Source: Scylla paramamosain (taxonomy: Eukaryota; Arthropoda; Malacostraca; Decapoda; Portunidae). Taken from it: a DNA stretch of 64,000 bases. The DNA lies in the NCBI RefSeq assembly GCF_035594125.1, contig NC_087178.1:2851001-2915000 (forward strand). The letters are read 5' to 3'. A program made the position numbers and the translations under genes. Positions 1 to 29,928 of this stretch are shown here, one piece after another. How positions within the stretch are numbered: the stretch's first letter is position 1; every line of letters begins with the position of its first letter. Below the pieces are notes generated by a model. That model ran no database searches and had not been told where the DNA came from. It saw nothing but the letters and a program-made list of their open reading frames with translations.

Positions 1-24
1 TATATATATATATATATATATATA

Positions 25-970
<946 letters not shown>

Positions 971-1034
971 ATGTATACAGATATTAAGCATATATTAAAC
1001 AAAAAGATAACACCAGCTGGGACACTTGCATTAC

Positions 1035-9810
<8,776 letters not shown>

Positions 9811-9900
9811 CTTTGTTTACTTCCCAACAGGTGATGACTAACTGTGGCCCAGACCAATCGCGGCCCAGCACATTTCCCTCCCCTCGCTGATTGGCCGAGA
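9811..9900 (-). promoter_or_regulatory. Likely proximal promoter of the TBC1D15-like gene
   Basis: Just upstream of the start codon the sequence is GC-rich and has CCAATCAG on the minus strand (9887-9894) and CCAAT on the plus strand (9854-9858), typical NF-Y motifs. No TATA box is evident. This is inference from motif content and position only. Confidence 0.4.
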
Positions 9901-11758
<1,858 letters not shown>

Positions 11759-11830
11759 ATGCCTTTCTTACAACGGAAGTACAAAGCTCTAGTGAAGAAG
11801 GTCATTGTATATGCACTGATCTTCTTTGGG
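11759..11830 (+). CDS. FkbM methyltransferase exon 1 (membrane anchor)
   Basis: MPFLQRKYKALVKK is followed by the hydrophobic VIVYALIFFG, ending at a perfect GTGAGT donor in phase 0. Joined to exon 2 (AIAYSL) it makes one continuous transmembrane helix, which supports this start. No upstream in-frame extension is needed. Confidence 0.72.
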
Positions 11831-14379
11831 GTGAGTCAAGTTGCTCCACTTCCAAAAGTATTCATGTTTCAGTTGCTCCAGTTCCAAGGATAGGTACTCC
11901 TATTTTAAGTTAATTGTTCGATGGAATTCCTGATCAAAAGTCATGCAAGTCTTCCTCTCTGCTAACAACAATCCTTGCTTTTCTTTTAATCCACTCTTTC
12001 TTTTAATGTAATAACATCAACTCACGCCATTATTTTTTGGGTTAGCAGCAGCTACACGGGCGATTCGTTGTACCTATTCGTTTTGCATATCGCCATTCCT
12101 TTAATAGTGTATCTTCTTCACAGGCGATTGCGTACAGTTTAAGAAGCATGCACGTGGTACGGGAAGCTGGGGAGGTGCACGTAGGCCTCGGGGCGGTGCA
12201 CGGAGCACGGGAGTTGCACCTGGGCGTGACAGGTGGCTGCTGGAAGGAGCGTTTGCGAGGCCCAGTAGACGGTAAGGATTCGAGGGTAATTGAGGCGGTG
12301 AAGGACCATCTCCACCCACCCAGCACCAAGCCTTACAACCTTGATACCTACACCAACAGACTCAACTACAAGGTAAAGTTACTTATATTTAACACTACAT
12401 ACTAAAAAGTAAAAAAAATAAATAAATAAAAATAAATAAATAAATGAAAAAAATAATAATAATGATTGATCCTCGCAATGCTTTTAAGAACATGTGTAAA
12501 TTAAAAATGTCTTACGCATGTATCAAGTGCTTTATAGTCAACGCAATTGTACTAAATATGCTACATAAGAAAGAAAGACTGAAGAAATTAACTCTGCCGC
12601 TCGATGGTTAGTCAACTGAGAGCTTCCTTATATATTAGAAATAGCGTTTATAACCTTGGGAGGATGTAAATGTAATTTCTCCCCACTAATGACGCGCTCT
12701 AATTACGAACAGTAATTGGTGGTAAAGACTATTATATTGTCTTCATTATTTTTCTGTCATCTGGTCTTTTCCCTTCTTAGTATGGGTCGCTCATTTAGTG
12801 TAGCTCAGTGATCATTAGTGTAGCGATAATCGGCATTTTTTTTTTTTTTTTGTCATCTAAGCTCCCTTCTACACTCTGGTAAGAAGATACGGATGCTACT
12901 CTCCTAACGAGGAAATATTTCGCACACAGGATATGGAGTCGTGGAAGTTCTTGCACGAGAGGATAGTTCGTCTTCTTGCTAAGCGGCCCCCGGGATTTTT
13001 TGTGGAGGCCGGGGCGTTGGACGGCGAGTATCTCTCCAATACACTCCACCTAGAGAAGGTTCGGTGGGGCGTGTTCTCATCTGTATTAGGGTCCATTCAG
13101 ATTAATGAAACTTTTCCTCTGACTTTTTGCTTTCTCATTTACTATGATAATGAAATCTTGCCCCATCATCGTATTGAACAAGATAGCGACTGATTCATCA
13201 GTACTTGTGTGTGCAAGTATCTATAACGCCGAACGAACAGACACTGGCCACTTCAGTTTGTGCACTGATAACACATAACTACAATTGCTATATGATAATG
13301 GCATGCCTAGATAATACTCAGGCGTCAATGTTTGGCATAAATATTTAGTTTGGACAGGGATTTCCCCGCTCACACAAACCTTTGCGGGCAAAGGGATGGA
13401 ATGTCAGATGTAAATTATCAATTTTAAATGGAAGTGTTAAAGTAAAAAAATAAATAAATAAATAAAATAAAAATAAATAAATAAATAAAATAAATAAATA
13501 AATAAATAAGTAAATAAGTAAATAAATAAAAAAAAATAAGGTTGGTGATGGATGTGATTATACAGCAATTTTCCTTTAATTAACTGTAGGTATATGATCA
13601 GCATAATTTAATGACACGATGAGAAAAGCTGGTTTGAAGTAGATGGTGGAGGTGAAGTACATACTTCAAGCACTTTAAGCGGCGGCTGCCAAAGCAATAG
13701 TTGCAATGTCGTGAAACTAACCGCACATAATGAAAAATAGTGATGATAATGACATCGTGACTATTTAAAATGCAGGAAAAAGATAGGTGGGAGAACATCA
13801 CTAAAATACCTCAGAACAGAAATAGACGGAAATGTAAATCAAATAGCATAGAGATGAGAGTTACGTGTGTGTGCTCGTATTCTGAATTCTGTTGCCAGCA
13901 AATGATGTGGTGATGCAGGTATATGGATGGACGGGGCTGTTGGTGGAGCCTAACCCTAATGCCTTCAAACACCTGCTGAAGAAGAACAGGCGTGCCTGGT
14001 CCTCCAACACTTGTTTGGCCATCACTCCATACCCCAAGGTAACTGGCTGCTTGAATGCACTGCGTCTTGACTTCCAGTTATAAAAATTACCACATGACTG
14101 ACCTGTGTTTTGTATCTCAGGAGATGGTTCTTCAGCTGGTGGACACGCGTGCAAACGCTGCGACTACACAAGCTTTATGGGTGATACGAGGCAGTTCTTT
14201 CCTGATGGAGGCGGGCGGTCCAGACCAACAGTACCAGGGCAGGGTGTATGACTCAAGCTACGCTACAGTGCAGTGCTTCCCCTTGGTGTCTTATCTGCGG
14301 GCTCTCAATATTACGAAGGTAACGTAAACGTTACACATCATGGAAATAAATGATAATAATAATAATAATAATAATAATG

Positions 14380-14423
<44 letters not shown>

Positions 14424-15992
14424 GATAGTAAAATAACAATAAAGATAAATAAATGATAATAGTAATAAATAAAATAAAAATATCTAATTAAGATAAAATA
14501 AGCGTAATTGAATTTAGATGTTACAACAGCAATTATGAGAGAAACTGTACATAATCACTCAATGTGCGCGGCCATGTGCAAACAGCAAAAAAGACTGTTT
14601 TAGCTGTCTGAAAGCTGAGGTAACTTTTATCTGAATGCTTTTTGGGGTTGTTGAATGTTCACATAATGATGCCCACCCCCTCCCCCTTTTTGACATAAAC
14701 CACTAGCTTGCCTGGATGCCCATGAGCCATGATGTGGGCGATGGTATTTTTGTGATAAATAACTTGGCAGCCTTTATGTTTAGCCGAGGTATGAGGTGGT
14801 AGCTGATGATCGACGCCTTTGGTTCTGGAGCACTGAGGCCCAGTTAACAATAGAGCGAGAGTTAATATCTAGGATTGCTGTTCACATAATGTTCTTGTGC
14901 CACTCAGCTGTTTACTAGTGAGACAGCCAGCTACTGTATTGTGAGATCATATTATGGGCATTCTATTATGGATGTTGCCTACTGGTATGGCTTTTGGCTG
15001 ACTGATTTTATTGATGGAATTAATGTTTATGATATGTGATTTCCGCAGTTGACACAAATGTTTATATAGTGGTGAGGTTCAAAATTACTGTAATTCTAGT
15101 GTTGTAACAATGAGGCCATAATGTAGCTGGGAAAGTCAAGGAAATGTTCCCACAATCAAAATTGAAAGGGTTATCTCAGAGATCCAATGAACACCTGTCA
15201 TGGCCAGTGTGAGAACTTAAGAAGACAATACTAGCAGGTTAAAATGGACAGATTGAAGGGTTAGATGGATGTGTAATGTATCACTGAACAGTATCTGAAA
15301 GAAGGAGGATCACAAATGGCAAGCTGACAGAGAGGATGGGAGTTTGTTAAATATAAAAGCATCCCAGTGATGTGAGGTAGACTGGTGTGGGAGTGTAGAG
15401 ATGATGTTAGAGTCAATGAAAGTAAAAATATAGATGGCAAAGTTCCCATATGAACATCCAAACAAAGATAGATTCTGACATGTTTTGGAACCCTGCTTGA
15501 GACTTAATGTACAGTCTGACAAGCCACCAACAAGTGAACAAGCGTGATATATCTAACACATATATGGAGGCTTTCAATATGATGGTGATGATGATGAGCT
15601 ATTACTACTTCAAAATATCTGAGAGCTTATTATGAAGAGTAGAGAAATGATAAGGACATTTATGTAGGTACATGCCACCATGGCATTTATTTATTTTTTA
15701 TTTGAAATATGAAACTAAGTATTTCTTCAGAGGAAACTCACAGCACATTTCTTTATCACAGGTGGATTTGTTCTCTCTGGATGTAGAGGGGGCAGAGCAA
15801 AGAATTCTGGACACTTTTCCATGGAGCTCGATGGAAATCTCTGTCCTGTTGGTGGAGCATCATGGGGATGTTAAGGGCAAGGACACCAAGTTTGTTGAGG
15901 GTGTGGTGGCTCGTGGATATCGCCTCTATGACTACCACATTGATAAGGACAACATAGGGGACTATATTTTTGTCAAGAATGGGGTTTTCTAG
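11759..15992 (+). CDS. FkbM-family (Methyltransf_21) methyltransferase, type II membrane protein
   Basis: This is a predicted SAM-dependent methyltransferase of the FkbM family; its substrate is unknown. Six exons (11759-11830, 12124-12372, 12930-13058, 13919-14038, 14121-14318, 15762-15992) join in phase 0 throughout and give 332 residues with a TAG stop. A basic N-terminus (QRKYKALVKK) precedes a hydrophobic segment at about residues 15-30, so the protein is probably a type II signal-anchored enzyme with a lumenal or extracellular domain. Family motifs in order are FVEAGALDGE (about 132-140), YGWTGLLVEPNP (152-163) and FSLDVEGAEQRIL (about 260-272). An N-I-T sequon lies at about 253-255. 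The arrangement resembles arthropod FkbM-like proteins, some of which are annotated as 'protein Star'-like. The gene is head to head with the TBC gene and tail to tail with MRPL39. Confidence 0.88.
12124..12372 (+). CDS. FkbM methyltransferase exon 2 (stem region)
   Basis: 83 codons run from AIAYSLRSMHVVREAG to DTYTNRLNYK, with a TTCTTCACAG acceptor and a GTAAAG donor. It finishes the membrane helix and forms the poorly conserved stem before the catalytic domain. Confidence 0.8.
12930..13058 (+). CDS. FkbM methyltransferase exon 3 (SAM-binding motif I)
   Basis: The frame DMESWKFLHERIVRLL leads to PPGFFVEAGALDGEYLSNT, the family's SAM-binding motif. The exon is ended at LHLEK because LEK joined to VYGWTGLLVEP of exon 4 is the family order. 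The donor there (AAG|GTTCGG) is weak. Confidence 0.85.
13919..14038 (+). CDS. FkbM methyltransferase exon 4
   Basis: VYGWTGLLVEPNPNAFKHLL holds the conserved Trp and the acidic loop Glu that normally contacts the SAM ribose (family knowledge). The exon ends CLAITPYPK at GTAACT. Confidence 0.9.
14121..14318 (+). CDS. FkbM methyltransferase exon 5
   Basis: 66 codons from EMVLQLVDTRANAATTQ to LVSYLRALNITK, between TATCTCAG and GTAACG. This is the variable insert between the two best conserved catalytic blocks. It ends in an N-glycosylation sequon (NIT). Confidence 0.87.
14319..15761. other. FkbM intron 5: no gene seen
   Basis: It starts with an (ATA)n-rich tract (about 14353-14420). Minus-strand frames near 15261-15522 are short and mutually frameshifted. 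They could be an old repeat fragment, but no motif identifies them. Confidence 0.5.
15762..15992 (+). CDS. FkbM methyltransferase exon 6 (terminal)
   Basis: VDLFSLDVEGAEQRILDTF is the family hallmark. It is followed by VLLVEHHGD and the C-terminus GDYIFVKNGVF with a TAG stop. The acceptor is TTATCACAG, about 1.4 kb after exon 5. Confidence 0.94.
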   Translation: MDLFSLDVEGAEQRILDTFPWSSMEISVLLVEHHGDVKGKDTKFVEGVVARGYRLYDYHIDKDNIGDYIFVKNGVF

Positions 15993-16043
15993 GTACAGCA
16001 TTCAATAGATACAATTTTATCCATATGAATGGCCTGATGTAGC

Positions 16044-16049
16044 AATAAA
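16044..16049 (+). terminator. Poly(A) signal of the FkbM methyltransferase gene
   Basis: AATAAA lies 52 bp after the stop codon and is the first consensus signal downstream. Confidence 0.6.
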
Positions 16050-16093
16050 AATAAATATAAAAGTAAATGAAAAACTAAAGTATATTCATCTTT

Positions 16094-16099
16094 TTATTT
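16094..16099 (-). terminator. Poly(A) signal of MRPL39
   Basis: AATAAA on the minus strand (TTTATT on the plus strand) lies 77 bp after the MRPL39 stop. Cleavage 10-30 nt further would fall at or inside the end of the facing FkbM transcript. Confidence 0.5.
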
Positions 16100-16175
16100 G
16101 TACAGCTTATAGAGAGGTAAAATAATCACATAATTATCTGCACTTGATTGGAGAGACATATGTACAGCAATCTAA

Positions 16176-22564
<6,389 letters not shown>

Positions 22565-22928
22565 GATGAGATGGCCCAATTATCCTCTTTCCTCCTTAAG
22601 TTTCTCGCCCTCCACACACACACACACAAAACACTCAGAGTATGTCCTTCTCCACTGCTATTCAAGCTTTGTCTTCCTTTATCTTTCACTGGCGGCAAAA
22701 TATTAACAAATCTTTGCCTCTCCGCTCACCGGTGTTTACATTTGTAAGCTTGAGCCTTGCTGGAGAGTTCGGCTAACTGCACATTTTATCCCAAGGACCG
22801 TATAATCCTTGTTCCATCCTTTTACTCAGTTACCATTTCCACGTGGTGCCTTATTTCTGTGATTACTCGTTCATATTCATTAATTATTCACTTACCTTTC
22901 ATCTGCACTTCTTGCAGAATTATTCGGT

Positions 22929-22992
<64 letters not shown>

Positions 22993-24430
22993 ACGTGGTA
23001 AAGCGGGGACTGTCGTCTTCCTGAGAGATTTGCCATGCTGTCGGTAACCCAGCCTAATTATAAGTCGAGCAGAAACGATGTAATACATGCTTCAAAGAGG
23101 TTGAAAAGAATTGGTTATGGTGCTGAACTGACGTACTCTGTTCGCTGAACGTTCGTGTGATGGATTATTGGGTAGAGAGAGGCTGAGTACGTTGTCACCA
23201 GAGAGAACCGTAGTAAGAGGATTAACCGTAATGTTATTTCAGTATCATCCAGAACCCTTGCCATGTACTCAATCCGTGGGAAGTTAATGCATGATCTGAA
23301 TTAACTTTTGTACCCACATGGCATCATCATAACTAAGATATACTGATTACCTAGCGAGTACTGGCAATTAAAGATTCACTAAGGTTCGAGTAACGTTCAC
23401 TCCAACACCATAACAATTCCTGTCAATATGATATTTAACACATTCATTTGATGATGCGATTTTCTTAAAGATTTATCTATTCTTTCTACATCTAATTTTG
23501 AGAGACGAGTACCGTGAGTTACACTTCTAATATCAATAAGAAGCAAGAATCTAAATATGTCTCGAAACATTGACACAATAAGGAGCGAAACGAGATGTGC
23601 TTCACTGCTGGTGCATCATACCTTACATACCGCATTCACGAGAATTGGTGCAGAGAAAGAGCGTGAGACGAATTCGGGCTCGTGGCGGTCGATTTACTGT
23701 CTTCTTAATTTTGTGAGTGTTCGCGTCATCACCCACGGAATACTGTATTGCCTCGGATGACCTGAGGGCGTCCACATTGACTACCACAGAACGAGGGAAG
23801 GATCATTGGACCTGGCTTAGGAAAGGATGAGGTATGAACAATGTACTATGACTAGGGCAAAAAAGTAATGGCTTCAAGCTTGATGAAATTAGAAAAAAAA
23901 AAAAGAAAGAAAGAAGGAATTTGTTATAAAATAGAGTGGTAGATGCATGAAACATATTCAGTAATTATCTGGCAGGTTGTTAGTGAGGGATCATTAGAAA
24001 CTAAGTAAGTTTACGGATGATAATGGTAGGTAGACACAGGTAAGTATGTTTCGTGCAGGGACTGCCACGTGTAGACCTGACAGTTTCTTTAAGTTTCCCT
24101 TATTTTCTTATGTTCTGTACACTGCATTTCAACCAGGAGAGGGTAATGGATGAATCAGGTATCAAAGTCTAGCTATTTTACTGAATCTCTATTTTTGTCT
24201 TAAGCTCTCCAGAATAACAGTAAAGGTCTAACATTATACAGTATTTGGTTAATCTGGATATCACATCCGTATTACATACAAGCACGAAACTCGCCTGCCA
24301 TGGAGAAAGGTTAGGTTACTTACTGATTTATAATTTTTTTTGTTAGTATTCCGTCATCGTTTTGTGTTTTATTACTTCAGGAAGAGTAAAAAAAAAAAAT
24401 CGTGATAGAGATAGCCTGCTTGTTAATTTA
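22565..24430. other. Region upstream of MRPL39, no gene recognised
   Basis: It contains a short CA tract (22613-22628), (CT)n then (TA)n at 22931-22992, and a plus-strand LINE 3'-tail copy (about 23925-24125). No coding region could be supported. Confidence 0.55.
23925..24125 (+). mobile_element. LINE 3'-tail fragment, copy 1
   Basis: The motif GTGCAGGGACTGCCACGTG then TAGACCTGACAG and a TTATTTTCTTATGTTCT end, preceded by a decayed coding tail, is shared with the reversed copies at 25818-26190 and 28545-28760. This fits a decapod-type LINE 3' end by family memory. Confidence 0.55.
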
Positions 24431-24432
24431 TC

Positions 24433-24479
<47 letters not shown>

Positions 24480-25284
24480 TTTTTTTATATTAGTTTCCCA
24501 TCACCGTTTTCTGTTGTATGTCTAATATTTGGTTCAATACATTCAAACGTCGCTCTTTTGGCTACAGGCAAGACTAGATTTTATATATATTTTATAGCGT
24601 ATGATAGAATTTTGCAGAATGAAAGATGTAGAAAACACAAATGGATTGATGAAGGAACAACGGAATAGAAATAGCGAGATATTGAAAATGAATTAAGACT
24701 AAAATTTTTTATATTTTACATAAATTTTACTGCAATACAGTGGTAAAGCACTTGTTACATTTGTGTGTATAGATGGATATGTAATTAATTCTACCTTTTT
24801 GCTGATCTTTACTTGGTTGCTGGGTTTGAAAACTCTAATAAACAGGTAGCGATTTAACACAGGTAGCGATTTAAAATATTTGCTGTATTAAGATGATCCC
24901 TACATTTATTTATGTTTTTGGAGAATGGATCCACTTTTCCTCGTTGTTTGGCTTATATTATCCTTGAGATTACAGGAAAGGAATTGGTAAGTCTTGCCTA
25001 AAATTGACGATATACCGTGATAGAAAACGTCAATATTTATGCGGTAACTTGTAGAACATATGACTTGAGGCATTATTGTGGCATAAATTTAATGTGTTTA
25101 GAGAAGGTATGTGTATTGTTCCTGAGCACCAAAAGCTTCTTTAATTTGTGTTGATTTAAACGTTTATCTGTAAGAAATCCGGATTATCTGATTTTTTTGC
25201 TTGACCTCAAAATTATTGAAGCGAAGGAAAAATTAATGTCTCACTTTGTTTTGTGATTTATTTCTGAAATATGTCTTAACGCAT

Positions 25285-25328
<44 letters not shown>

Positions 25329-25686
25329 CCCGAATTGCCTTCTGGAGCACCAATACGAAAATTGAAGAAATTCTAGATATACCACTTCAAAATATTAATT
25401 TATTGAAAGAAGAAGAATCATATTAACAACTCAATTCCTTTAAGTACAACACGGCTTTTCCATTTCTCCCCCCTTCTCCATAATCTCTGACACGTTAAAA
25501 AATAAATCTTGAATCTGTGTTGCGCTGACTAAGATCCTGAGTTTGTTCCTCTGTGTCATCAGTTTGAGAATGTTATATTACTGTTCCTTGAATTTGATGA
25601 ATGGACATATTAAAATAGGGCGAGGAGGAGGAGGTGCGTCAGCTGGGACAGATACAGGAAGGGAGGGGATGGGAACGTGGGAGACG

Positions 25687-25771
<85 letters not shown>

Positions 25772-25817
25772 AGCAAAAAAAAAAAAAAAAAAAAAAAAAT
25801 GGGAAAATAGTGAACAT
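24431..25817. other. Intergenic, microsatellites only
   Basis: (TTA)n at 24433-24480, (CT)n at about 25286-25325, (GA)n at about 25689-25768 and an A run at 25776-25799. No gene recognised. Confidence 0.6.
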
Positions 25818-26190
25818 AAGAGCTACACGTGACAGTCCCTGGTTAAAACATGCATACTATACTCGTCTATCACTCTTATACATTAATTTATCTTTTATTT
25901 ACGAACTCCCTATTAATCGGAACCAAGGTCGGCACTAACAACGTGATTGCTGAATCTATTCCAACCATCTGTCACTCAGTTTGTAAACCAACTGCTTTGT
26001 TTTTCATTTTTTAAAATCTAAATATCAAATTTGAAACCGTTACTTCTTGTTCTTGCAAAATGACTAACCCTAAGGATCTTACCTACACCATCCTTGTGTC
26101 CCTTATGCGGCTTAAATACCTCTTTTAGACCCTTTTCTATTCTATGCCCTTAACGAACGTGAATTTGGTGTCTTTCTTGTAAGAGATATT
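25818..26190 (-). mobile_element. LINE 3'-tail fragment, copy 2
   Basis: Read on the minus strand, it ends in CAGGGACTGTCACGTGTAG and carries decayed coding sequence upstream (a 'WNRFSNHVVSA'-like stretch) typical of the C-terminus of LINE reverse transcriptases. All frames are interrupted. Confidence 0.6.
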
Positions 26191-26652
26191 ATACACCATT
26201 TGTATTCATCGATCAATCACTCTCAACTTCTCATTCATAATTTTCAGCTCTATTCTATCTGCTCTCCACTTCCGCTCCTCAGTCGTAAGCTTTGCAATCC
26301 TAACTCATCCATCCCTGTTCTCTTTTAGCGTCTTCATTCGGTAAGTTTTTCCAGCCTTATTCTATCCGCTGCTTTCCTTTCACTCCTCAATGGTAGAATT
26401 ATCAACTATATCCTCTCAGCTCTTGCACCCTCTCACTCTCTCTCCATTCACTGCACCCATCTCCATGCCCTGCCATTGTCCTGGAGTCGAGCCAAGTCCC
26501 GGAATAGGACAAGACCAAGGCGCCAGAGCAGCTTCCGGTCGTGACATACGTAGGATATAAAAACTAGCATACGTCTTTCTGGTTTATGAAGGAACGTTTT
26601 CATTTTAGCTTTGCGTTCAGCCAGCCAGTCGGAGGCCAATACGAGAATGGGT

Positions 26653-26720
26653 CAAGTAGGTTAGGTTACGTTTGGCTAGGCTAGGTTTGGTTTGATTAGG
26701 TTAGTGTAGGTTAGGTTTCA
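26653..26720. repeat. Degenerate TTAGG-derived block
   Basis: Repeated TAGGTTAGGTT and variants (TTTGGCTAGGCTAGG), weaker than the other telomeric blocks. Confidence 0.6.
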
Positions 26721-26924
26721 CAGATTTTATTTTCTCTAGGATATCAACAGAGAATTTTGTAAAGTTTGGAAGGCTATTTTTTTTTATAATGAAGAGGTTA
26801 GAAATCACCTGTAATTACCTATACTCATCCTCAGCAATTGTATCTACATTTTATTCCATTCTGACAAATAACTGGTGATTGCATACGTTTGAAAAATCAT
26901 CTTTAGTAGCGAATAGCTTAAGGT

Positions 26925-27070
26925 TTGTATTCTTAAACGCTTTGCTTCTCATAACTACTGCTTTCAAAGGCCAGAAAAAATAATGAACTAGAGTCTTGCA
27001 GTACTTTTCCAGTAGTGATGCAGAAACCTCGTTGAACTGTCACTAGAATCATGAAAGGACCTTTCAAAAC
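26925..27070 (+). repeat. Dispersed repeat family A, copy 1
   Basis: Shares ordered motifs with 38245-38400, 40010-40200 and 43050-43352: an acgctttgcttctca-like start, TTTCAAAGGCCA, then CAGAAACCTCGTTGAACTGT and CACTAGAATCATGAAA. All copies face the same way. Confidence 0.55.
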
Positions 27071-27642
27071 CTCAGCATCCACCAGCACCGGATCCGCCAC
27101 ACCCACCGTCATAGTGGAGCGGGCAGCAACATCCCGATATACACCACATACGCCCCACCTTCCTTCTTACTACTTCCGACGGGATGAGTGTGGCGTAACT
27201 ACACTCTGCTAAATATGATCAAGAGACCCCAAAAAACCCCGACGCTCCCTCCCTGCGATCCTCTCCCTTATTCTCTCTTCTCCCTTTCTCTTCGTTCTCC
27301 ATCACCACCCCTTTCTCCCATCTCCCAGTGACGGTTGTGGTTTTAAGGTGTCGAAACGTTTATCACAATGAGTTTATTTGTTAGCGTTGCATTTTATCCA
27401 CGTTACATCGCGTCGTTTAAGTAAAAAATCCCTACCTATGTCTCGCTGTGCTTCCCTCCTCAACCCTCTATGGGAAGCCCTTTGATTACATAGTTGGGTG
27501 ATGGGACGCAGAGGGTGGCGTGCAGTAACAGTGATAATATTACTAATAATAGCGAATGATAGTCCGGAATGACACTTATCACTCATATTACTTCATCAAC
27601 GAGGGACGGAAAATGGTGGCATATACATATTTTACCCCTGCT

Positions 27643-27644
<2 letters not shown>

Positions 27645-27734
<90 letters not shown>
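27645..27734. repeat. (CT)n microsatellite
   Basis: Pure CT run of about 90 bp. Confidence 0.98.
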
Positions 27735-27737
<3 letters not shown>

Positions 27738-27922
27738 GTAAGGGGACATAATTATTCACACTGAGAGCCTGATAGTTTTGCCTCCCCACTTACAACTCCG
27801 CCACGAGTTATCACGACTGACCCTAAGCCTCCATGTAAATGAAAGCCAAGTAATCCACCCACGAGTATTACCGCATGGAAATTCAACGTACCGTATGTCA
27901 ATTCCACCCAAAGCAAACTGAA

Positions 27923-28128
27923 CTTAACCTAATCTAGCTTTAACTTAACCTAACCTAACCTAACCTAACCTAATCTAGCTTTAACTTAACCTAACCTAAC
28001 CTAACCTAACTTAACCTAACCTAACCTAACCTAACTTAACCTAACCTAACCTAATTTAATCTAACCCAATTTAACCTAACTGAGCTTTAACTTAACCTAA
28101 TCTAACCTAACCTAACCTAATCTTACCA
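27923..28128. repeat. Interstitial telomeric (CCTAA)n block with higher-order module
   Basis: Mostly CCTAA units, the arthropod telomere repeat. A module TAATCTAGCTTTAACTTAAC occurs twice (about 27930 and 27971) and a related GAGCTTTAACTTAACC near 28082, so the block has a second-level repeat. Confidence 0.92.
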
Positions 28129-28544
28129 ACAGTGCTCATTTGCAAAGTTCTAAATGTAATTGGAGTTCTCTCTGAAGCATATTTTTGCAGTATCAAGTTA
28201 TTTTTACTTATTTTCTTTTACTTAACCACTTATCTATGGTCACTTGTGTGCTTACTTGTTTGTACGGTACATTTATGAAGCTCTTAAAATTACTCGGAGT
28301 TTTCCCAAGAGCTGACATGTGCAGACAAAGTGCCCTCTTGCATACTTATTTATTGATATCCTGTTTCTGTATATTTTGAGTAACATTCTCATCCTGGATT
28401 TCTTCACTCACCTGTACGAGTAGATCAGCTGAGATAAACAATGTGAAGTATGAGAATATAAAGTTCGTAGGGCATTTTTAGGTCGACATTCTAGTCTTGT
28501 GAGAACATAATGACGTAATAACTTAGGGAAAACTGCAAGAAGTT

Positions 28545-28760
28545 GTCGGGTCTACACGTGACAGTCCCTGTATGAAACAAACTTAACCATTTCCACTTAT
28601 CATCCTCATCCATAAATTCGTCCAATCTTTTAAAGCTTCCGTAAGAACTCGGTACTTACAGCATGATTACTGAGTCTATTCCAATCATCTACCACTCACT
28701 CTGGGCACCAATTCCTTCATATCTCTTTTTAAACTTGAACTCATTGAACTGGATAAAATA
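28545..28760 (-). mobile_element. LINE 3'-tail fragment, copy 3
   Basis: The minus-strand reading contains AGCTTTAAAAGATTGGACG then GAATTTATGGATGAGGATGA and ends CAGGGACTGTCACGTGTAG. It matches the copy at 25818-26190 over most of its length and is a decayed RT C-terminus. Confidence 0.6.
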
Positions 28761-29009
28761 TGTATGTGATTTATTTAAGTTTCCATTGGTTATTCATTTA
28801 TCTGTTTATTTTAATTTTTTTGCTGGTCAGGGGTCGGTTGGGTTTGTGTGAGTGAAATTTATGGTTGTTTGGATTCGTGTTCGCTATTTTTTCCGTCTGA
28901 ATAAATGATTGAATTTACATAAACTCATACTCGTGGGTGAATGAAATGGCGGATTAGGCGCCGACGAATCAGAGTGCGCTGTTTTGGTTCGTTAGTGCAT
29001 TGGTTACTG

Positions 29010-29010
<1 letters not shown>

Positions 29011-29052
<42 letters not shown>

Positions 29053-29247
29053 CGATTTAATTTTCGAGCTTTTATAATTTCCCCTTTTTATTTATTTATT
29101 TATTTTTTTTCAGAGAGGGATATTTTTTTTATTTATTTATTTTTTTTCGTGGAATATACTGACTGACTGCACTCCATTAGCAAACTCATAAATAGGCAAT
29201 TGAATATAAATAAGAGTGTGATGAAAAGCAAAGAATTAATACACGCT

Positions 29248-29338
<91 letters not shown>

Positions 29339-29458
29339 ATATAAATGAAAATACTACTAAGAAACTTTATAGCGTGTTTTTAAAGAGAGATGAGTCATTG
29401 TTATGTAGTTTCAAGGGAAGCTGCTCAGTGTTCTCCTTTTCATAGAGAGCATCGGGAG

Positions 29459-29510
<52 letters not shown>
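29011..29510. repeat. Microsatellite cluster (GT)n-(GA)n-(GT)n
   Basis: GT at 29011-29048, GA at 29251-29335 and GT at 29466-29509, with unremarkable sequence between. Confidence 0.95.
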
Positions 29511-29928
29511 TATACGCCTTGCAATCGGACGTTTTAAATTTCATTCTCCATTAACGATATTTACGAAGTGGGAGGCAAGAGAAGACTGATACACCACATA
29601 ATTTCTGCATGCCTCTCCTTCTTTACCCCCCTCTCCGTCTCCCTCTTCCCCTCCCTCTCCCTCTTCCTCTCCCGTGCATCCTCCTCCTTCAAGGCCGCGA
29701 GCTTCTTGAATCTCAGCTTGTTTATTTTTCCAACGTTTTCAATAATGTATGAATCATGAATATTAACTCCTGACTGTGTACTAAGGCGAGCCAGTCAGCT
29801 GTTTGAGACTGGGCTTGTGGGACACCTGCTCCTGGCATCAGCGCGGGTTCTGTGAGGCTGTGGCTGCAGGGACATGTGGCGAGATAGTTTGTAGTCTTGT
29901 GTGTTCCTCCTCCGGTATGTGTTCTGGT

